DNA from: Propionibacterium sp.
GTDB taxonomy: Bacteria > Actinomycetota > Actinomycetes > Propionibacteriales > Propionibacteriaceae
Direction: 5' to 3'
DNA length: 40,601 bases
NCBI GenBank assembly: GCA_022837595.1
Contig: JALHFX010000024.1
Location: forward strand, 1-40,601
Made by a program: the position numbers and the translations under genes. The stretch's first letter is position 1. Each line of letters opens with the position of its first letter. The notes below the pieces were generated by a model. That model was not told the origin of the DNA and ran no database searches. It worked only from the letters and a program-made list of their open reading frames with translations. Positions 24,145-32,564 of the stretch are shown one piece after another.

Positions 24145-25239
24145 GTGGCTTGCGTGGTGACTATCTCGTTCACGCTTGCTGGCCAACCGTTTGTGCTGTC
24201 GGACGATGATGTCCGCGCATGCCTGGCCCAGCATCAGCCCGGCCAGATCCACCGGTATTGGGTGGACGTGGATGGCACGCGATGGCCGGTCAAGCAGGCG
24301 TTGTCGCTGGCAACTAGTCTGAGCAACCGCGAGTTTCAGTCGCAGACCAGCCGTCGCCTGTTAGCGAAACTCGGTTTCACGATCGGTTCCGAGAACAGCA
24401 CTTCAGTTTCACCTCGGGCTCGCGTGCGCGCGACACCTCGAATGGGTGGGGCGTCCGCAGACCAGACGCCGACAGAACCTGACATAGTGCTGGTGTCTTG
24501 CGTGAAGAGCAAGCTTTCGCATGGAGCTCCGGCGAAACAGCTTTATACCTCTGATTACTTCACCAAGATGCGGAACTACGCCGAAGCGTCCGGGCACCCC
24601 TGGTTCATCATCTCTGCTGAACACGGGCTCGTACAGCCCGACGAATGGCTGGAACCGTATGACTGCTACCTGCCGACGATGCCTGGTGAATATCGACACG
24701 CGTGGGGTCGACGCGTCAGGGAACAATTGGAGTCGTCGCTCGGTGCCTTGGCTGGGACCACATTCGAGATTCATGCCGGAGCCGCATACGTGGATGCCAT
24801 CAGACCAGAACTGACCGCAGCCGACGCAGTGGTAATCGACAAACTGCACGGACGCTCAATCGGGCAGCGCCTGTCCTGGTATCTCCAGCCGACAACGGCA
24901 GTGGTCGAGGCAGCATCGGAAATCGTCGAGCTGCTTCGTGATGGATCGCGGCCGATGCCACTCGGTGAGGTGCTCGGGTCGGGAGACACTAGCCTGCGTG
25001 CCCCGGGTCTTTACAGTTGGTGGGTAGATGATGGCGGAGCGGCCGACCTCGCCAAAGGACTCGAACGCGATATCGCTCCTGGCTTTATCTACGTAGGGCT
25101 GGCTGGCGCAACTCGCAAAGGTGGAGGGCGTTCTTCGAACACATTGTGGGGGCGCATCGCAACCATGCATCTTGGAAAGAACCACCAGTTCTCGACCTTG
25201 CGCCTCAGCCTCGGGGCAACTCTGGCCGGGTACAGCTAG
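24145..25239 (+). CDS. DUF6884 / GIY-YIG fusion protein, probably 3' truncated
   Basis: Three regions are visible. Residues 1-85 are a small domain (FTLAGQPFVLSDDDVRACLA, YWVDVDGTRWPVKQALSL, RRLLAKLGFTIG) often found before nucleases. Residues 110-250 are a DUF6884 domain (IVLVSCVKSKLSHGAPAKQL, YFTKMRNYAEASGHPWFIIS, AEHGLVQP). From about 290 there is a GIY-YIG-like nuclease start (APGLYSWWVDDG, GFIYVGLAGATRKGG, TLWGRIATMHL). The frame ends soon after LRLSLGATLA; relatives go on with the rest of the nuclease domain, so the gene looks cut. The GTG at 24145 has GGAAGAG before it; TTG at 24121 is an alternative. A role in nucleic acid defence or modification is a guess. Confidence 0.65.
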   Translation: MACVVTISFTLAGQPFVLSDDDVRACLAQHQPGQIHRYWVDVDGTRWPVKQALSLATSLSNREFQSQTSRRLLAKLGFTIGSENSTSVSPRARVRATPRMGGASADQTPTEPDIVLVSCVKSKLSHGAPAKQLYTSDYFTKMRNYAEASGHPWFIISAEHGLVQPDEWLEPYDCYLPTMPGEYRHAWGRRVREQLESSLGALAGTTFEIHAGAAYVDAIRPELTAADAVVIDKLHGRSIGQRLSWYLQPTTAVVEAASEIVELLRDGSRPMPLGEVLGSGDTSLRAPGLYSWWVDDGGAADLAKGLERDIAPGFIYVGLAGATRKGGGRSSNTLWGRIATMHLGKNHQFSTLRLSLGATLAGYS

Positions 25240-25262
25240 GCCGTGTTTGCTCCTGACACCAT

Positions 25263-26120
25263 GTGAGCATGTGGGATGAAGGCATGGAGCACCACGGTGA
25301 AGGACTGTTGCGAATTGGCTTGTTCTCCAGGCTGACGGCGATCAGTGTGCGAATGCTGCGCCACTATCAGGATCACCACATACTGGAGCCGGCCGTCATT
25401 GATCCGTTCACAGGTCGTCGCTTTTACTCGCCAGCGCAGCTGACGGATGCCCACTGGATCGTGCGACTGCGCGACGCGGGGCTGCCGGTCAGCGAAATCG
25501 GTGCGGTTCTGGCGAACCGTGGTGAACCTGAACGTCTGCGTGTCATTATGTCTGCTCACGGCGAGCGTCTCCGCGGCGAGCGGGCGCGGCTGGACGAGAT
25601 GAGTGCGGCGTTCGATCGTATTCACACCTACCTTCAGGAGTCCACTATGGATATCAACGTCCGGCAGATCCAGATGCCAGCGATGACCGTGGCCGCACTT
25701 CGTCGAGTCCTTCCGTCGTATGGCGACGAGGGCGAGTTGTGGCAGGAGATCGGCCCACTCATGGCTCAGAGTACTGCTGCAATGCTCAGCCCTGGGGAAG
25801 GCGTCGGCGGCGCGAGCTTCCTCGATCCGGAGTACCGCGAGTCCGATGTCGATGTCGAAGTATGGGTACAGGTTGCCGCACCCTTCACACCGGTTGCTCC
25901 GCTGGAGTGCCGTGAAGTTCCTGCGCGAGAGGTGGTCGTGGCCACCTTGCTGGGAAGCTACGACGGGATGGCTGAAGTCACGTCCGCTATCGGTGCCTAC
26001 ATCGCCGGCCACGAGCTACAGACTGGTTCCATGTTCAACATCTACCGGGTGGGACCAGCTCAGAACCCCGACCCTGCGGCGTGGGTGACGGATGTCTGTT
26101 TCCCAATCGTGGGGGAGTGA
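25263..26120 (+). CDS. MerR family regulator with GyrI-like effector domain
   Basis: This is a 285-residue regulator. Residues 16-85 are a MerR winged helix (LLRIGLFSRLTAISVRMLRH, FTGRRFYSPAQLTDAHWIVR), followed by a coiled-coil dimerisation helix (SAHGERLRGERARLDEMSAA). Residues 130-285 are a GyrI/BmrR-like ligand-binding domain (INVRQIQMPAMTVAAL, ATLLGSYDGMAEVTSAIGAY). BmrR-type proteins sense hydrophobic drugs. Several starts are possible (GTG 25263, ATG 25269, ATG 25284) and none has a strong ribosome binding site. The stop is 1 base before the ClbS/DfsB gene, its likely target or partner. Confidence 0.87.
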   Translation: MSMWDEGMEHHGEGLLRIGLFSRLTAISVRMLRHYQDHHILEPAVIDPFTGRRFYSPAQLTDAHWIVRLRDAGLPVSEIGAVLANRGEPERLRVIMSAHGERLRGERARLDEMSAAFDRIHTYLQESTMDINVRQIQMPAMTVAALRRVLPSYGDEGELWQEIGPLMAQSTAAMLSPGEGVGGASFLDPEYRESDVDVEVWVQVAAPFTPVAPLECREVPAREVVVATLLGSYDGMAEVTSAIGAYIAGHELQTGSMFNIYRVGPAQNPDPAAWVTDVCFPIVGE

Positions 26121-26121
26121 C

Positions 26122-26634
26122 ATGGCGCGACCGACCAGCCGCGATGACTTGCTGGCCGCCGCCGCGGATGGCTTCGTGAAGCTGAACAGTTTCGTTGACG
26201 GACTACCCGCCGGGGCGATCGACGCCGAGTTTGCCTTCGAAGACCGCGACCGTAACGTCCGCGATGTGCTCTGGCACCTGCACACGTGGCACCAGATGGT
26301 CATCGAGTGGCATCGCGTTGGCACCCTTGAAGGAGGTGTTCCTGCGGTTCCCGGTGAGGGATACACGTGGAAGACGCTTCCCGACCTGAACCAGAAAGTG
26401 TGGGAGCAGGCGCAACTGGTTCAGCTCGCGGGTACGAGAGAGGCGTTTGAAACCTCCCATGACCGTGTCGTCGCAGTGATTGAATCGCACACCGACGATG
26501 AGCTTTTCTCGCGAGGCATATATCGATGGACTAAGTCGACCACATTGGGTGCCTATTTTGTCAGTGCGACATCCAGCCACTACGACTGGGCGACGAAGAA
26601 GCTGCGCAAACACAAGCGAACATTCTCCGACTGA
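26122..26634 (+). CDS. ClbS/DfsB family four-helix bundle protein
   Basis: This is a 170-residue DinB-superfamily protein. It starts MARPTSRDDLLAAAADGFVK and has RNVRDVLWHLHTWHQMVIEW, GYTWKTLPDLNQKVWEQAQ and YFVSATSSHYDWATKKLRKH. These match ClbS (colibactin self-resistance cyclopropane hydrolase) and DfsB. The His residues in LWHLHTWH and SSHYDWA may be catalytic. A strong GGGGGAG precedes the ATG. It is in an operon with a drug-sensing MerR regulator, so a detoxification or self-protection role is plausible; the substrate is unknown. Confidence 0.87.
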   Translation: MARPTSRDDLLAAAADGFVKLNSFVDGLPAGAIDAEFAFEDRDRNVRDVLWHLHTWHQMVIEWHRVGTLEGGVPAVPGEGYTWKTLPDLNQKVWEQAQLVQLAGTREAFETSHDRVVAVIESHTDDELFSRGIYRWTKSTTLGAYFVSATSSHYDWATKKLRKHKRTFSD

Positions 26635-27387
26635 CTACCCGGTCAGCCATCTGGGAAGTTCACCACGACTTCAACGCGGTCTGCCATGAGTTCGACAAAG
26701 CCACGGTGCGGCAGGCGACGTGACATTCCATGTCGCGTTGCGGGACGAGCGAGGACGGGGAGTCCGCACAATTGAGGTTGACCAGGAGCGAGTAGCACTG
26801 GTGACGTGGGAGTTTCAGGTGTTCGCCTCGTGCCAGTGGACCTTGACTCAACGACACCACGAACTGGTACTGCGCGGTCTGAGCTGCCCGCCGTGCCGCG
26901 CGGCCGTCGACGACCCCCTTGATCTGCCCGCGCACTCTGCGCACATCTATCGACGCTGCGACGTGTACGAACCGCCGCTTGTGTAACCAGGCATGCTTCG
27001 CCGCCAGTTCGATTAACGAGGGTGCCGCGTTGCAGGCCGCCTACGAGGGTCCGTTCGACGACCTCGGTGGTCCACAGGTGCAAGGCGACGCGCTGATTTG
27101 GGCCACCGAGGCAGAGACGAAGGGGGTTCCGTGGTCGATGATGTTGGCAGCGTGCGGCATGTCCGGGTCGACGTGGACGGCCGTGACAACCGAAGATGTC
27201 ACCCGACAGCGGTCCTTCGAAACAGGGCGGATGGCTGACACCCCGATCTCACCCTGAAGACCGCGTCTCTACATCGACCACACGCCAACACACCCCACAA
27301 CCCCCTAGTCACACCGATCCTCAACGACTCCACCGGGGCCCTGGGTGGCGACCCGATTGGTCAGTCACGATGCAATAGAGTGGGACG
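26635..27387. other. 753-base stretch without a convincing gene
   Basis: Frames of up to 146 residues run across this stretch on both strands, but none resembles a known family, has a good start, or looks like protein-coding sequence over its length. Bases 27132-27223 (minus) are the inverted partner of the repeat at 16246-16338. The stretch is probably an eroded mobile-element or gene remnant. Confidence 0.4.
27132..27223 (-). repeat. dispersed repeat, copy B
   Basis: This is the inverted partner of copy A at 16246-16338. Many of the differences look like third-position changes, which suggests that both copies once coded for related proteins. Confidence 0.55.
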
Positions 27388-27771
27388 ATGTCCGTCACGG
27401 CGATCAACACGACGACGCAGGTTCTGGTAAGCGAAAAGGTTTTCCTCACGATCGAGAATTTGGAGGCGGCGATCAAGGGGCGCACTGCTCGCATCAAGAA
27501 AGCCGAAGTCCGCTGGCTCTTCGAGCGCGGAGAGTGGCACCTCTCGTGGGTGCGTGTGTGGGGGCCAGTTATCCGGAAAAGCGATGGTGGTGAGTCGACG
27601 CAGCACGTCTCGGAATTAACGAATCCTCCTGGCCAAGGCGGGGCGCAGTATGGCGGCGTTGTAACGCCACCTGAGATTCTTGAGTTCGCGCTCGCTAACC
27701 CACCGGCGTGGAAACCTCAGGTGGACTCGTCGCCCTACCCGCCCGTTCAGGGCTTGCGGTCTAGTCTCTAG
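27388..27771 (+). CDS. hypothetical protein, tandem paralogue 1
   Basis: This is a 127-residue protein of no family I recognise. It has no signal peptide or membrane segment. It contains ARIKKAEVRWLFERGEWHLS, then WGPVIRKSDGGESTQHVSEL and TPPEILEFALANPPAWKP, all of which recur in the next gene. The ATG at 27388 follows GAGTGGG. The tandem arrangement of diverged small proteins is seen with immunity or antitoxin-like genes, but no partner toxin is visible, so that is only a possibility. Confidence 0.7.
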   Translation: MSVTAINTTTQVLVSEKVFLTIENLEAAIKGRTARIKKAEVRWLFERGEWHLSWVRVWGPVIRKSDGGESTQHVSELTNPPGQGGAQYGGVVTPPEILEFALANPPAWKPQVDSSPYPPVQGLRSSL

Positions 27772-27792
27772 TGGCGGGTTAGGAGTTCTACT

Positions 27793-28239
27793 TTGTCAAT
27801 GTCAATCAGTGGGCGATCCACAGACGTCGAGATCAAGGCGTACACCGAACTGAAGTGCGAATTCCTCAGGGAAGTTGGCAAGTTCACGGCCCGGATCAAA
27901 ACCGCCACGATCTACTGGAGCTACAAAGACGGTGTCTGGGACGTGGAGTTTGTCAGCATTGAGGGGCCCGTAATCCGTAAGAGCGACGGGGCCGAGTCGA
28001 CTCGGCACGTCTCGGAATCGACGCACATGCCTGGGCACCCGCGCTCACGCTACGGCAAAGTCACACCGCCAGAGATTGTCGAGTTCGCGCTCGCCAACCC
28101 TCCCGAGTGGGTGCCAAATTTCCGCGAGGTTCCCTTAACGGATGCCTCGAACGGGATCGACGCTGAAGAGCGGGCTCCGGGTTTTTTCGGGCGCGCGCTG
28201 GGCCGGTGGTCGCGGCGCCGTGGTTCGGGAGCTGAATAG
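27793..28239 (+). CDS. hypothetical protein, tandem paralogue 2
   Basis: This is a 148-residue paralogue of the preceding gene. Shared blocks are ARIKTATIYWSYKDGVWDVE, EGPVIRKSDGAESTRHVSES and TPPEIVEFALANPPEWVPNF. It has an extra basic C-terminal tail (FFGRALGRWSRRRGSGAE). The best start is TTG at 27793 with AGGAG 7 bases upstream; the ATG at 27799 is 13 bases from it. It begins 21 bases after the first paralogue ends, so they are co-transcribed. The function is unknown; the strongly kept GPVIRKSDG block may be the functional site. Confidence 0.7.
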   Translation: MSMSISGRSTDVEIKAYTELKCEFLREVGKFTARIKTATIYWSYKDGVWDVEFVSIEGPVIRKSDGAESTRHVSESTHMPGHPRSRYGKVTPPEIVEFALANPPEWVPNFREVPLTDASNGIDAEERAPGFFGRALGRWSRRRGSGAE

Positions 28240-28416
28240 GCGGATACCCCGGTATGCGCCAAGCAATGCCCAACCAGCTCGGCGTGGACTACAACGTCCA
28301 CATCACCGAGAGAGTCGTCAGCCCCGTGCTTCGCCCGACGGTCCCCTGTTTGCAGGCTGATGCACTGACATAGCCCGTCCAGGTAAAGAAGGGGAGAGGC
28401 TCAAACCGGACAAAGA

Positions 28417-29001
28417 GTGAGACTTCTGCCGAGGGTCTGGACCGGACCCATTTGGGGTGATCGCAGTGGAGGGGCTCAACCCCTGCGTTGGCCTCGGAAA
28501 TCAAGCGAGCTCGATTTCTCTCGGCCTTCCTTGGGGTGCCTGAGTAGCACGTTTGGCAACTCCGCCCCCAAGACGAAAACTCTTGTCAACCGCTTGAATC
28601 GCGGGGTCTACGAGGTATCTCGACGTCCCCAGGATACCGCTCCGAAGGACGAGCGTGGCCCCGTCGTGAGGACTGTCGAGACGGCTCAAACTTTTCTCAC
28701 GGCCGCTGAGGTGGACGCGCTCGTCGGTGACTACCTGGCCGGGATGGGCGTGAAGGCTCTCGCCGAGAGGTACGGCATTCACCGCGCCACGGTGTTCTCT
28801 CACCTTCGCCGCCGCAACGTGCCGAGCCGCCGCCCGGGGCTGGGGACCGATGAGAAGGCGGAGGCCGTGCGCCTGGCGCGAGCGGGCGTCTCGATGCGTG
28901 CGATCGGACGCCGGATGGGCGTGGACCGCAAGTCTGTACGCACAGCGCTGGTCGACGCTGGCGTCATCCTGGACGTCGGGCCGAGAGCTACTGATCGGTG
29001 A
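28417..29001 (+). CDS. helix-turn-helix protein, resolvase-type DNA-binding region
   Basis: The last 100 residues carry two Hin/resolvase-like helix-turn-helix units: ALAERYGIHRATVFSHLRRR and AIGRRMGVDRKSVRTALVDA. There is no recombinase catalytic domain. The first 80 residues of the frame (up to about residue 83) are of uncertain reality; a GTG at 28665 (VRTVETAQTF) is a possible later start. It is either a small regulator of a mobile element or the C-terminal remnant of a recombinase. An IS element follows. Confidence 0.6.
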   Translation: MRLLPRVWTGPIWGDRSGGAQPLRWPRKSSELDFSRPSLGCLSSTFGNSAPKTKTLVNRLNRGVYEVSRRPQDTAPKDERGPVVRTVETAQTFLTAAEVDALVGDYLAGMGVKALAERYGIHRATVFSHLRRRNVPSRRPGLGTDEKAEAVRLARAGVSMRAIGRRMGVDRKSVRTALVDAGVILDVGPRATDR

Positions 29002-29114
29002 CACGCAGGACATGGGGACCCAGGGGTCAGGCCGGAGTTCCGCAGATGATGGGCACACGGATCGGCGAGTTTCCCAGTGATGGCGCGGAATTGTGGCCCT
29101 TGGGCGTGCTGGGG

Positions 29115-30982
29115 TCGTGTTACTACAGCCCCCGGCCGGAGGCCGTGGGTAGGAGGCCTGGCTATCGGCTCAGGTGGTGGTGAAGTCGTGGTAGCGGCGG
29201 GGCTGGGGCAGGTCGAGCGCGGCGAGGATGGTCTTGTGCCCGGCGGTCAGGGCGGTGCGCTGGGCCACGGTGCCGGCCTGGGTGGCCAGGGTGACCAGGT
29301 GCAGGCGGTCGAGCTCACGGCGGATGTTGCGCCACGTGTCGCCGGTGGCGTTCTCGACGACCCGGATGAGCAGCAGCGCTAGCCAGCACAGCTGGACGTG
29401 GGCGCGGATGCGGTCCTCGCGGTGGTGGAAGACCGGGCGCAGCCCGAGGTGGCCCTTCATGTCGCGCCACCCGGACTCGACCGCCAGGAGCTGCTTGTAC
29501 GCCGCCGCGAGGTCTTCCGGGGACAGGGTCGGATCGGAGGTGCGCAGCAGCCACTTGCCGTCCAGGTGGGCCTCGTTCTTGATCGCGCCCTGGTCGATGC
29601 GCAGCAGCCCTGTCTTGGTGCGGCGCAGGTAGCGCCGCAGGCCGGCCTTGGTCTTCAGCGACCCGACCAGTTCGTCCCGTTTGCGGGCGGTCCAGTCATC
29701 GGACCCGGCGATCAACCCTTCCAGGTGGGTCACCAGGTTGGTTCGGACGGTGGCGTCGCGTTCGGCCTGCTCGGGGTTGTGGCAGATCACGAACCGTTGC
29801 GCGCGCATGCCGCCGTCCCCACCGCCGGCGGGGTCGTTGGGGTTGACGTGCACCTCCTTCAGGCGCAGGTTGCCCGCCACGGTCCGGTACCGGCCCGCCC
29901 GGGCCAGTGCAGCGGCGGCCTCCTTGTTGGTGTACCGCAGCTTCTCGGCGTGGATGTAGTGACCGCCACCCTTGGTGAGGTAGGCCCGGTTGGTGGCCGA
30001 GGCGAAGCCGCGGTCGGCGACCCAGACCATCCGGTGCAGGTTCCACCCGGCCAGGTCGTCCTTGATGGTGCGGATGATCGTGGTGTCGGGCTCGTTTCCG
30101 GCGAAGGTCCAGCACCGTACCGGGATCCCCTCGCGGGTGACCGCCATCGCGATGACGACCTGCGGCAGGTCGCCGCGGAAGTCCTTGGAGTGCCCGAACA
30201 TCCGGGCCCCCGACTCGGTGGGCTTGGACACACCGTCGTCGCCGACCGGGTCGGTCAGCTCGGGCAGCTCGTCGGGCCGGTCGGTCTCGAAGTAGGTGGA
30301 GGTGGTGTCGACGAAGACGATGTCCAGGTCCAGGTTCAGCAGGGTCGCGACCGAGGAGAACACCCCGGCGGCGATCTCCTCCAAGGCCTCCAGGAGGAAG
30401 TCCATCGCCCGGTAGGCCGCGTCCTCACCGAGCTCGTCCAGGCCGGTGATCGCGACCCGCTCGGCCACCCACCGGGTGGCGGCCAGCTTCGAGGACGGCT
30501 CCAGCGCCCGGTTGGCGACCAGGGCGAAGCAGGCCCGCTCCACCGCGTGCGCGTCCAGCCGGCGCCCGGTCGCGGCGCGGCGGATCGCCGCGCCGATCCC
30601 CAGGCGGTCCCACAACTGGTCCAGGGCCCAGGCCCCGCCCAGCCGCCGGGAGTCGAGGACCTCCACCTCCCCGGTGCCCGCCGCGGCCCTCACCTCCGGG
30701 GACAGGACCGCCTGCGCCTCCGGTTCCAGGATCCGCGAGATCGAGGACACCAGCCGGGCCAGGGCCTCCCTGTCGACCAGGTCAGCCCGGCCGAAGTTGT
30801 GGATCACCTTCGCCGTCGAGGCGCCGGTCTTCGGGTGCCGCTCGTTGTGCGCCAGCTGCAGGTAGGACACGACCGAGCCGTCCTTGTTCGTCCGTCGCGT
30901 CTCCCGAAGGTACATGCCCACAGTCAACCATGCCCAGCCGTGTCCAGGTTGACGACACGCGACTAGTCGTGTGCCTACACGA
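29115..30982 (-). mobile_element. IS1634-family insertion sequence
   Basis: The element is defined by its transposase. The ends are set tentatively at TCGTGT (29115-29120) and its complement ACACGA (30977-30982), followed inward by partly matching bases (TACTACA versus AGGCACA). No target-site duplication could be confirmed, so the boundaries are uncertain by tens of bases. Confidence 0.5.
29170..30927 (-). CDS. IS1634 family transposase
   Basis: This is a 585-residue DDE transposase of the IS4/IS1634 group. It starts MYLRETRRTNKDGSVVSYLQ (ATG at 30915, or TTG at 30927). It shows the first catalytic Asp in IVFVDTTSTYFETD, the second in WVADRGFASATNRAYL, and the Glu in KQLLAVESGWRDMKGHLGLR. 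HFHREDRIRAHVQLCWLA-like sequence follows the Glu as expected. The frame is intact, so the element may be active. No stop or frameshift is seen. Confidence 0.92.
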   Translation of the reverse strand: MTVGMYLRETRRTNKDGSVVSYLQLAHNERHPKTGASTAKVIHNFGRADLVDREALARLVSSISRILEPEAQAVLSPEVRAAAGTGEVEVLDSRRLGGAWALDQLWDRLGIGAAIRRAATGRRLDAHAVERACFALVANRALEPSSKLAATRWVAERVAITGLDELGEDAAYRAMDFLLEALEEIAAGVFSSVATLLNLDLDIVFVDTTSTYFETDRPDELPELTDPVGDDGVSKPTESGARMFGHSKDFRGDLPQVVIAMAVTREGIPVRCWTFAGNEPDTTIIRTIKDDLAGWNLHRMVWVADRGFASATNRAYLTKGGGHYIHAEKLRYTNKEAAAALARAGRYRTVAGNLRLKEVHVNPNDPAGGGDGGMRAQRFVICHNPEQAERDATVRTNLVTHLEGLIAGSDDWTARKRDELVGSLKTKAGLRRYLRRTKTGLLRIDQGAIKNEAHLDGKWLLRTSDPTLSPEDLAAAYKQLLAVESGWRDMKGHLGLRPVFHHREDRIRAHVQLCWLALLLIRVVENATGDTWRNIRRELDRLHLVTLATQAGTVAQRTALTAGHKTILAALDLPQPRRYHDFTTT

Positions 30983-31071
30983 TTCTGGATCTGCGCGGTC
31001 GAGATCCGCGTGGTGACGCGGTTTGCAGGCTCACGAACGGCCCTGTATGCCTACTATCTGCGGAACTCCGG

Positions 31072-31225
31072 TCAGGACAACTCGGGGAATGCTTCGTACT
31101 TGTGTCGCCGGTTGTCGAATGCCGGCTTGGTTCCTTCGAGGACGTTGAGAGCGAACTTCGCAACGTCGAGTTCAGCGATGCTTCCACTGCTCACGGTGAA
31201 GCGGGTCAAGCCCCTGGGAGTGGTG
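31072..31225 (-). pseudogene. C-terminal fragment of an unrecognised protein
   Basis: On the minus strand, from the IS3 end, the frame reads RFTVSSGSIAELDVAKFALN, VLEGTKPAFDNRRHKYEAFP and a stop at 31072. It looks like genuine coding sequence cut at its 5' side by the IS3-type element. The missing part is not found on the other side of that element, so more than a simple insertion occurred. Confidence 0.45.
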
Positions 31226-31284
31226 GGGTCTGCCCAGGCTTTGGTTGACACCTGTTGTGTGAGGATTCGTCCTTGCAGGAGAGG

Positions 31285-31581
31285 ATGTCGAGCATGCCGA
31301 AGCCCTATCCGAAGGAGTTCCGCGACGATGTCGTGGCTGTGGCCCGCAAGGGCGAGGCTCCGTTGAACCAGATTGCGAGAGACTTCGGGATTTCTGAGGG
31401 CTGTCTGCACAACTGGATGAAGAAGGCCGATGTCGAAGCCGGCGCCCGTCCTGGGCTCGATGACGCCGACCGCAAAGAGTTGCGTGAGGTCAAGAAGCGG
31501 GTGCGTTTGTTGGAGCAGGAGAACGAGGTCCTGCGGCGGGCTGCTGCCTACCTGTCCCAGGCGAACCTGCCGGGAAAATAG
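31285..31581 (+). CDS. IS3 family transposase OrfA
   Basis: This is a protein of about 98 residues with a helix-turn-helix (PYPKEFRDDVVAVARKGEAP, QIARDFGISEGCLHNWMKKA) and a leucine-zipper region (LREVKKRVRLLEQENEVLRR). It binds the IS ends. The start is ATG at 31285 or 31294; GGAGAG lies just upstream. It ends GGGAAAATAG, where a -1 slip on the A-run would continue into the OrfB frame, as is normal for IS3 elements. Confidence 0.9.
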   Translation: MSSMPKPYPKEFRDDVVAVARKGEAPLNQIARDFGISEGCLHNWMKKADVEAGARPGLDDADRKELREVKKRVRLLEQENEVLRRAAAYLSQANLPGK

Positions 31582-31601
31582 TCTTCCCGCTCGTCCGTGA
31601 G

Positions 31602-32480
31602 ATGGCCGCGACCGGTGCCCCCGTTAGGGTGCCGGTCGCGGTGGCGTGCAGGGTGCTGGGGTTCTCGTCTCAGGGGTACTACCAGTGGCTCGCCGAGCCG
31701 GTCAGCCAGCGTGATTGGGACGACGCGCATGCGATCAACGTGTTGCGCGACATCCATGAGGATGACCCCACGCTGGGTTACCGGTTCCTGGCCGACGAGC
31801 TCGGTGACGCAGGCATCATCGCGTCAGAGAACCGGGTTTGGCGGCTGTGTCAGATCGCTGGGGTGTTCGCGTCCCACCACCGGCGCCGGGCCAAGGCCGG
31901 CAAGCCGGGCCCGCCGGTCCACGACGATTTACTGGCCGTCACAGATGGTCACGGCGTCATCCGGCACGACTTCACCGCCACCAGGCCAGACGAAAAATGG
32001 TTGACCGACATTACCGAACATCGGACCAGTGAGGGAAAGTTGTATCTGTGTGCAGTCAAGGACTGCTACTCCGGACGGATCGTGGGTTACTCCATCGACA
32101 ACCGGATGAAGTCGGCGCTGGCCGCCTCAGCGATCCGCAACGCGATCACTCAACGAGACGCGGTCGGGACGATCTGCCATTCGGACCGAGGGTCGCAATT
32201 TCGGTCGAAGAAGGTGCAGCGGCTGTTGAAGAACAACGGCCTGCTCGGATCGATGGGCCGCGTCGGATCCAGCGGCGACAACGCTGCCATGGAGTCGTTC
32301 TTCTCCCTACTACAGAAGAACGTCCTAAACACCCAGCGCTGGGACACACGGGAGGAACTGCGCCTCGCGATCGTCGCCTGGATCGAGACCAAATACAACC
32401 GACGCCGTCGCCAACGAGCCCTCGGCCGCCTGACCCCGGTCGAGTTTGAGATGATCTACATGGCCGCAAACGCGGCCTGA
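31602..32480 (+). CDS. IS3 family transposase OrfB (DDE integrase)
   Basis: This is a 292-residue catalytic subunit. The rve-type DDE core is complete: Asp in WLTDITEHRTSEGKLYLC, Asp in ICHSDRGSQFRSKKVQRLL and Glu in SGDNAAMESFFSLLQKN, with the usual WIETKYNRRRRQRALG end. The frame is open upstream to the OrfA slip site, so it is probably made as an OrfAB fusion. The gene is intact, so the element may still move. Confidence 0.93.
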   Translation: MAATGAPVRVPVAVACRVLGFSSQGYYQWLAEPVSQRDWDDAHAINVLRDIHEDDPTLGYRFLADELGDAGIIASENRVWRLCQIAGVFASHHRRRAKAGKPGPPVHDDLLAVTDGHGVIRHDFTATRPDEKWLTDITEHRTSEGKLYLCAVKDCYSGRIVGYSIDNRMKSALAASAIRNAITQRDAVGTICHSDRGSQFRSKKVQRLLKNNGLLGSMGRVGSSGDNAAMESFFSLLQKNVLNTQRWDTREELRLAIVAWIETKYNRRRRQRALGRLTPVEFEMIYMAANAA

Positions 32481-32564
32481 AAGTTCAAACCCCCGAGTGT
32501 CAACTGAACTCTGGGCAGACCCTTCACCGCCGCCGCGCTCCCGCTCTGTCGCAAGGTGTAGAGG

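Larger units (their letters stand above)
31226..32522 (+). mobile_element. IS3-family insertion sequence
   Basis: The element is a 1297-base IS with two overlapping-type ORFs. The terminal inverted repeats are clear: GGGTCTGCCCAG at 31226 and its complement ending at 32522, then six variable bases, then GTTGACAC in both (22 of 27 matching). No 3-4 base target duplication is seen (GTG on the left, TTC on the right), which suggests recombination or deletion after insertion. Confidence 0.88.

Noticed and set aside
26643..27083. 146-codon frame on the minus strand and overlapping frames on the plus strand
   Set aside because: Composition is Arg/Ser/Thr-rich noise, there is no start signal, and no family is recognised.
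29398..30966. 522-codon open frame on the plus strand
   Set aside because: It is antisense to the intact IS1634 transposase, Gly/Val/Pro-rich and without any recognisable domain; long antisense frames are common in high-GC genes.
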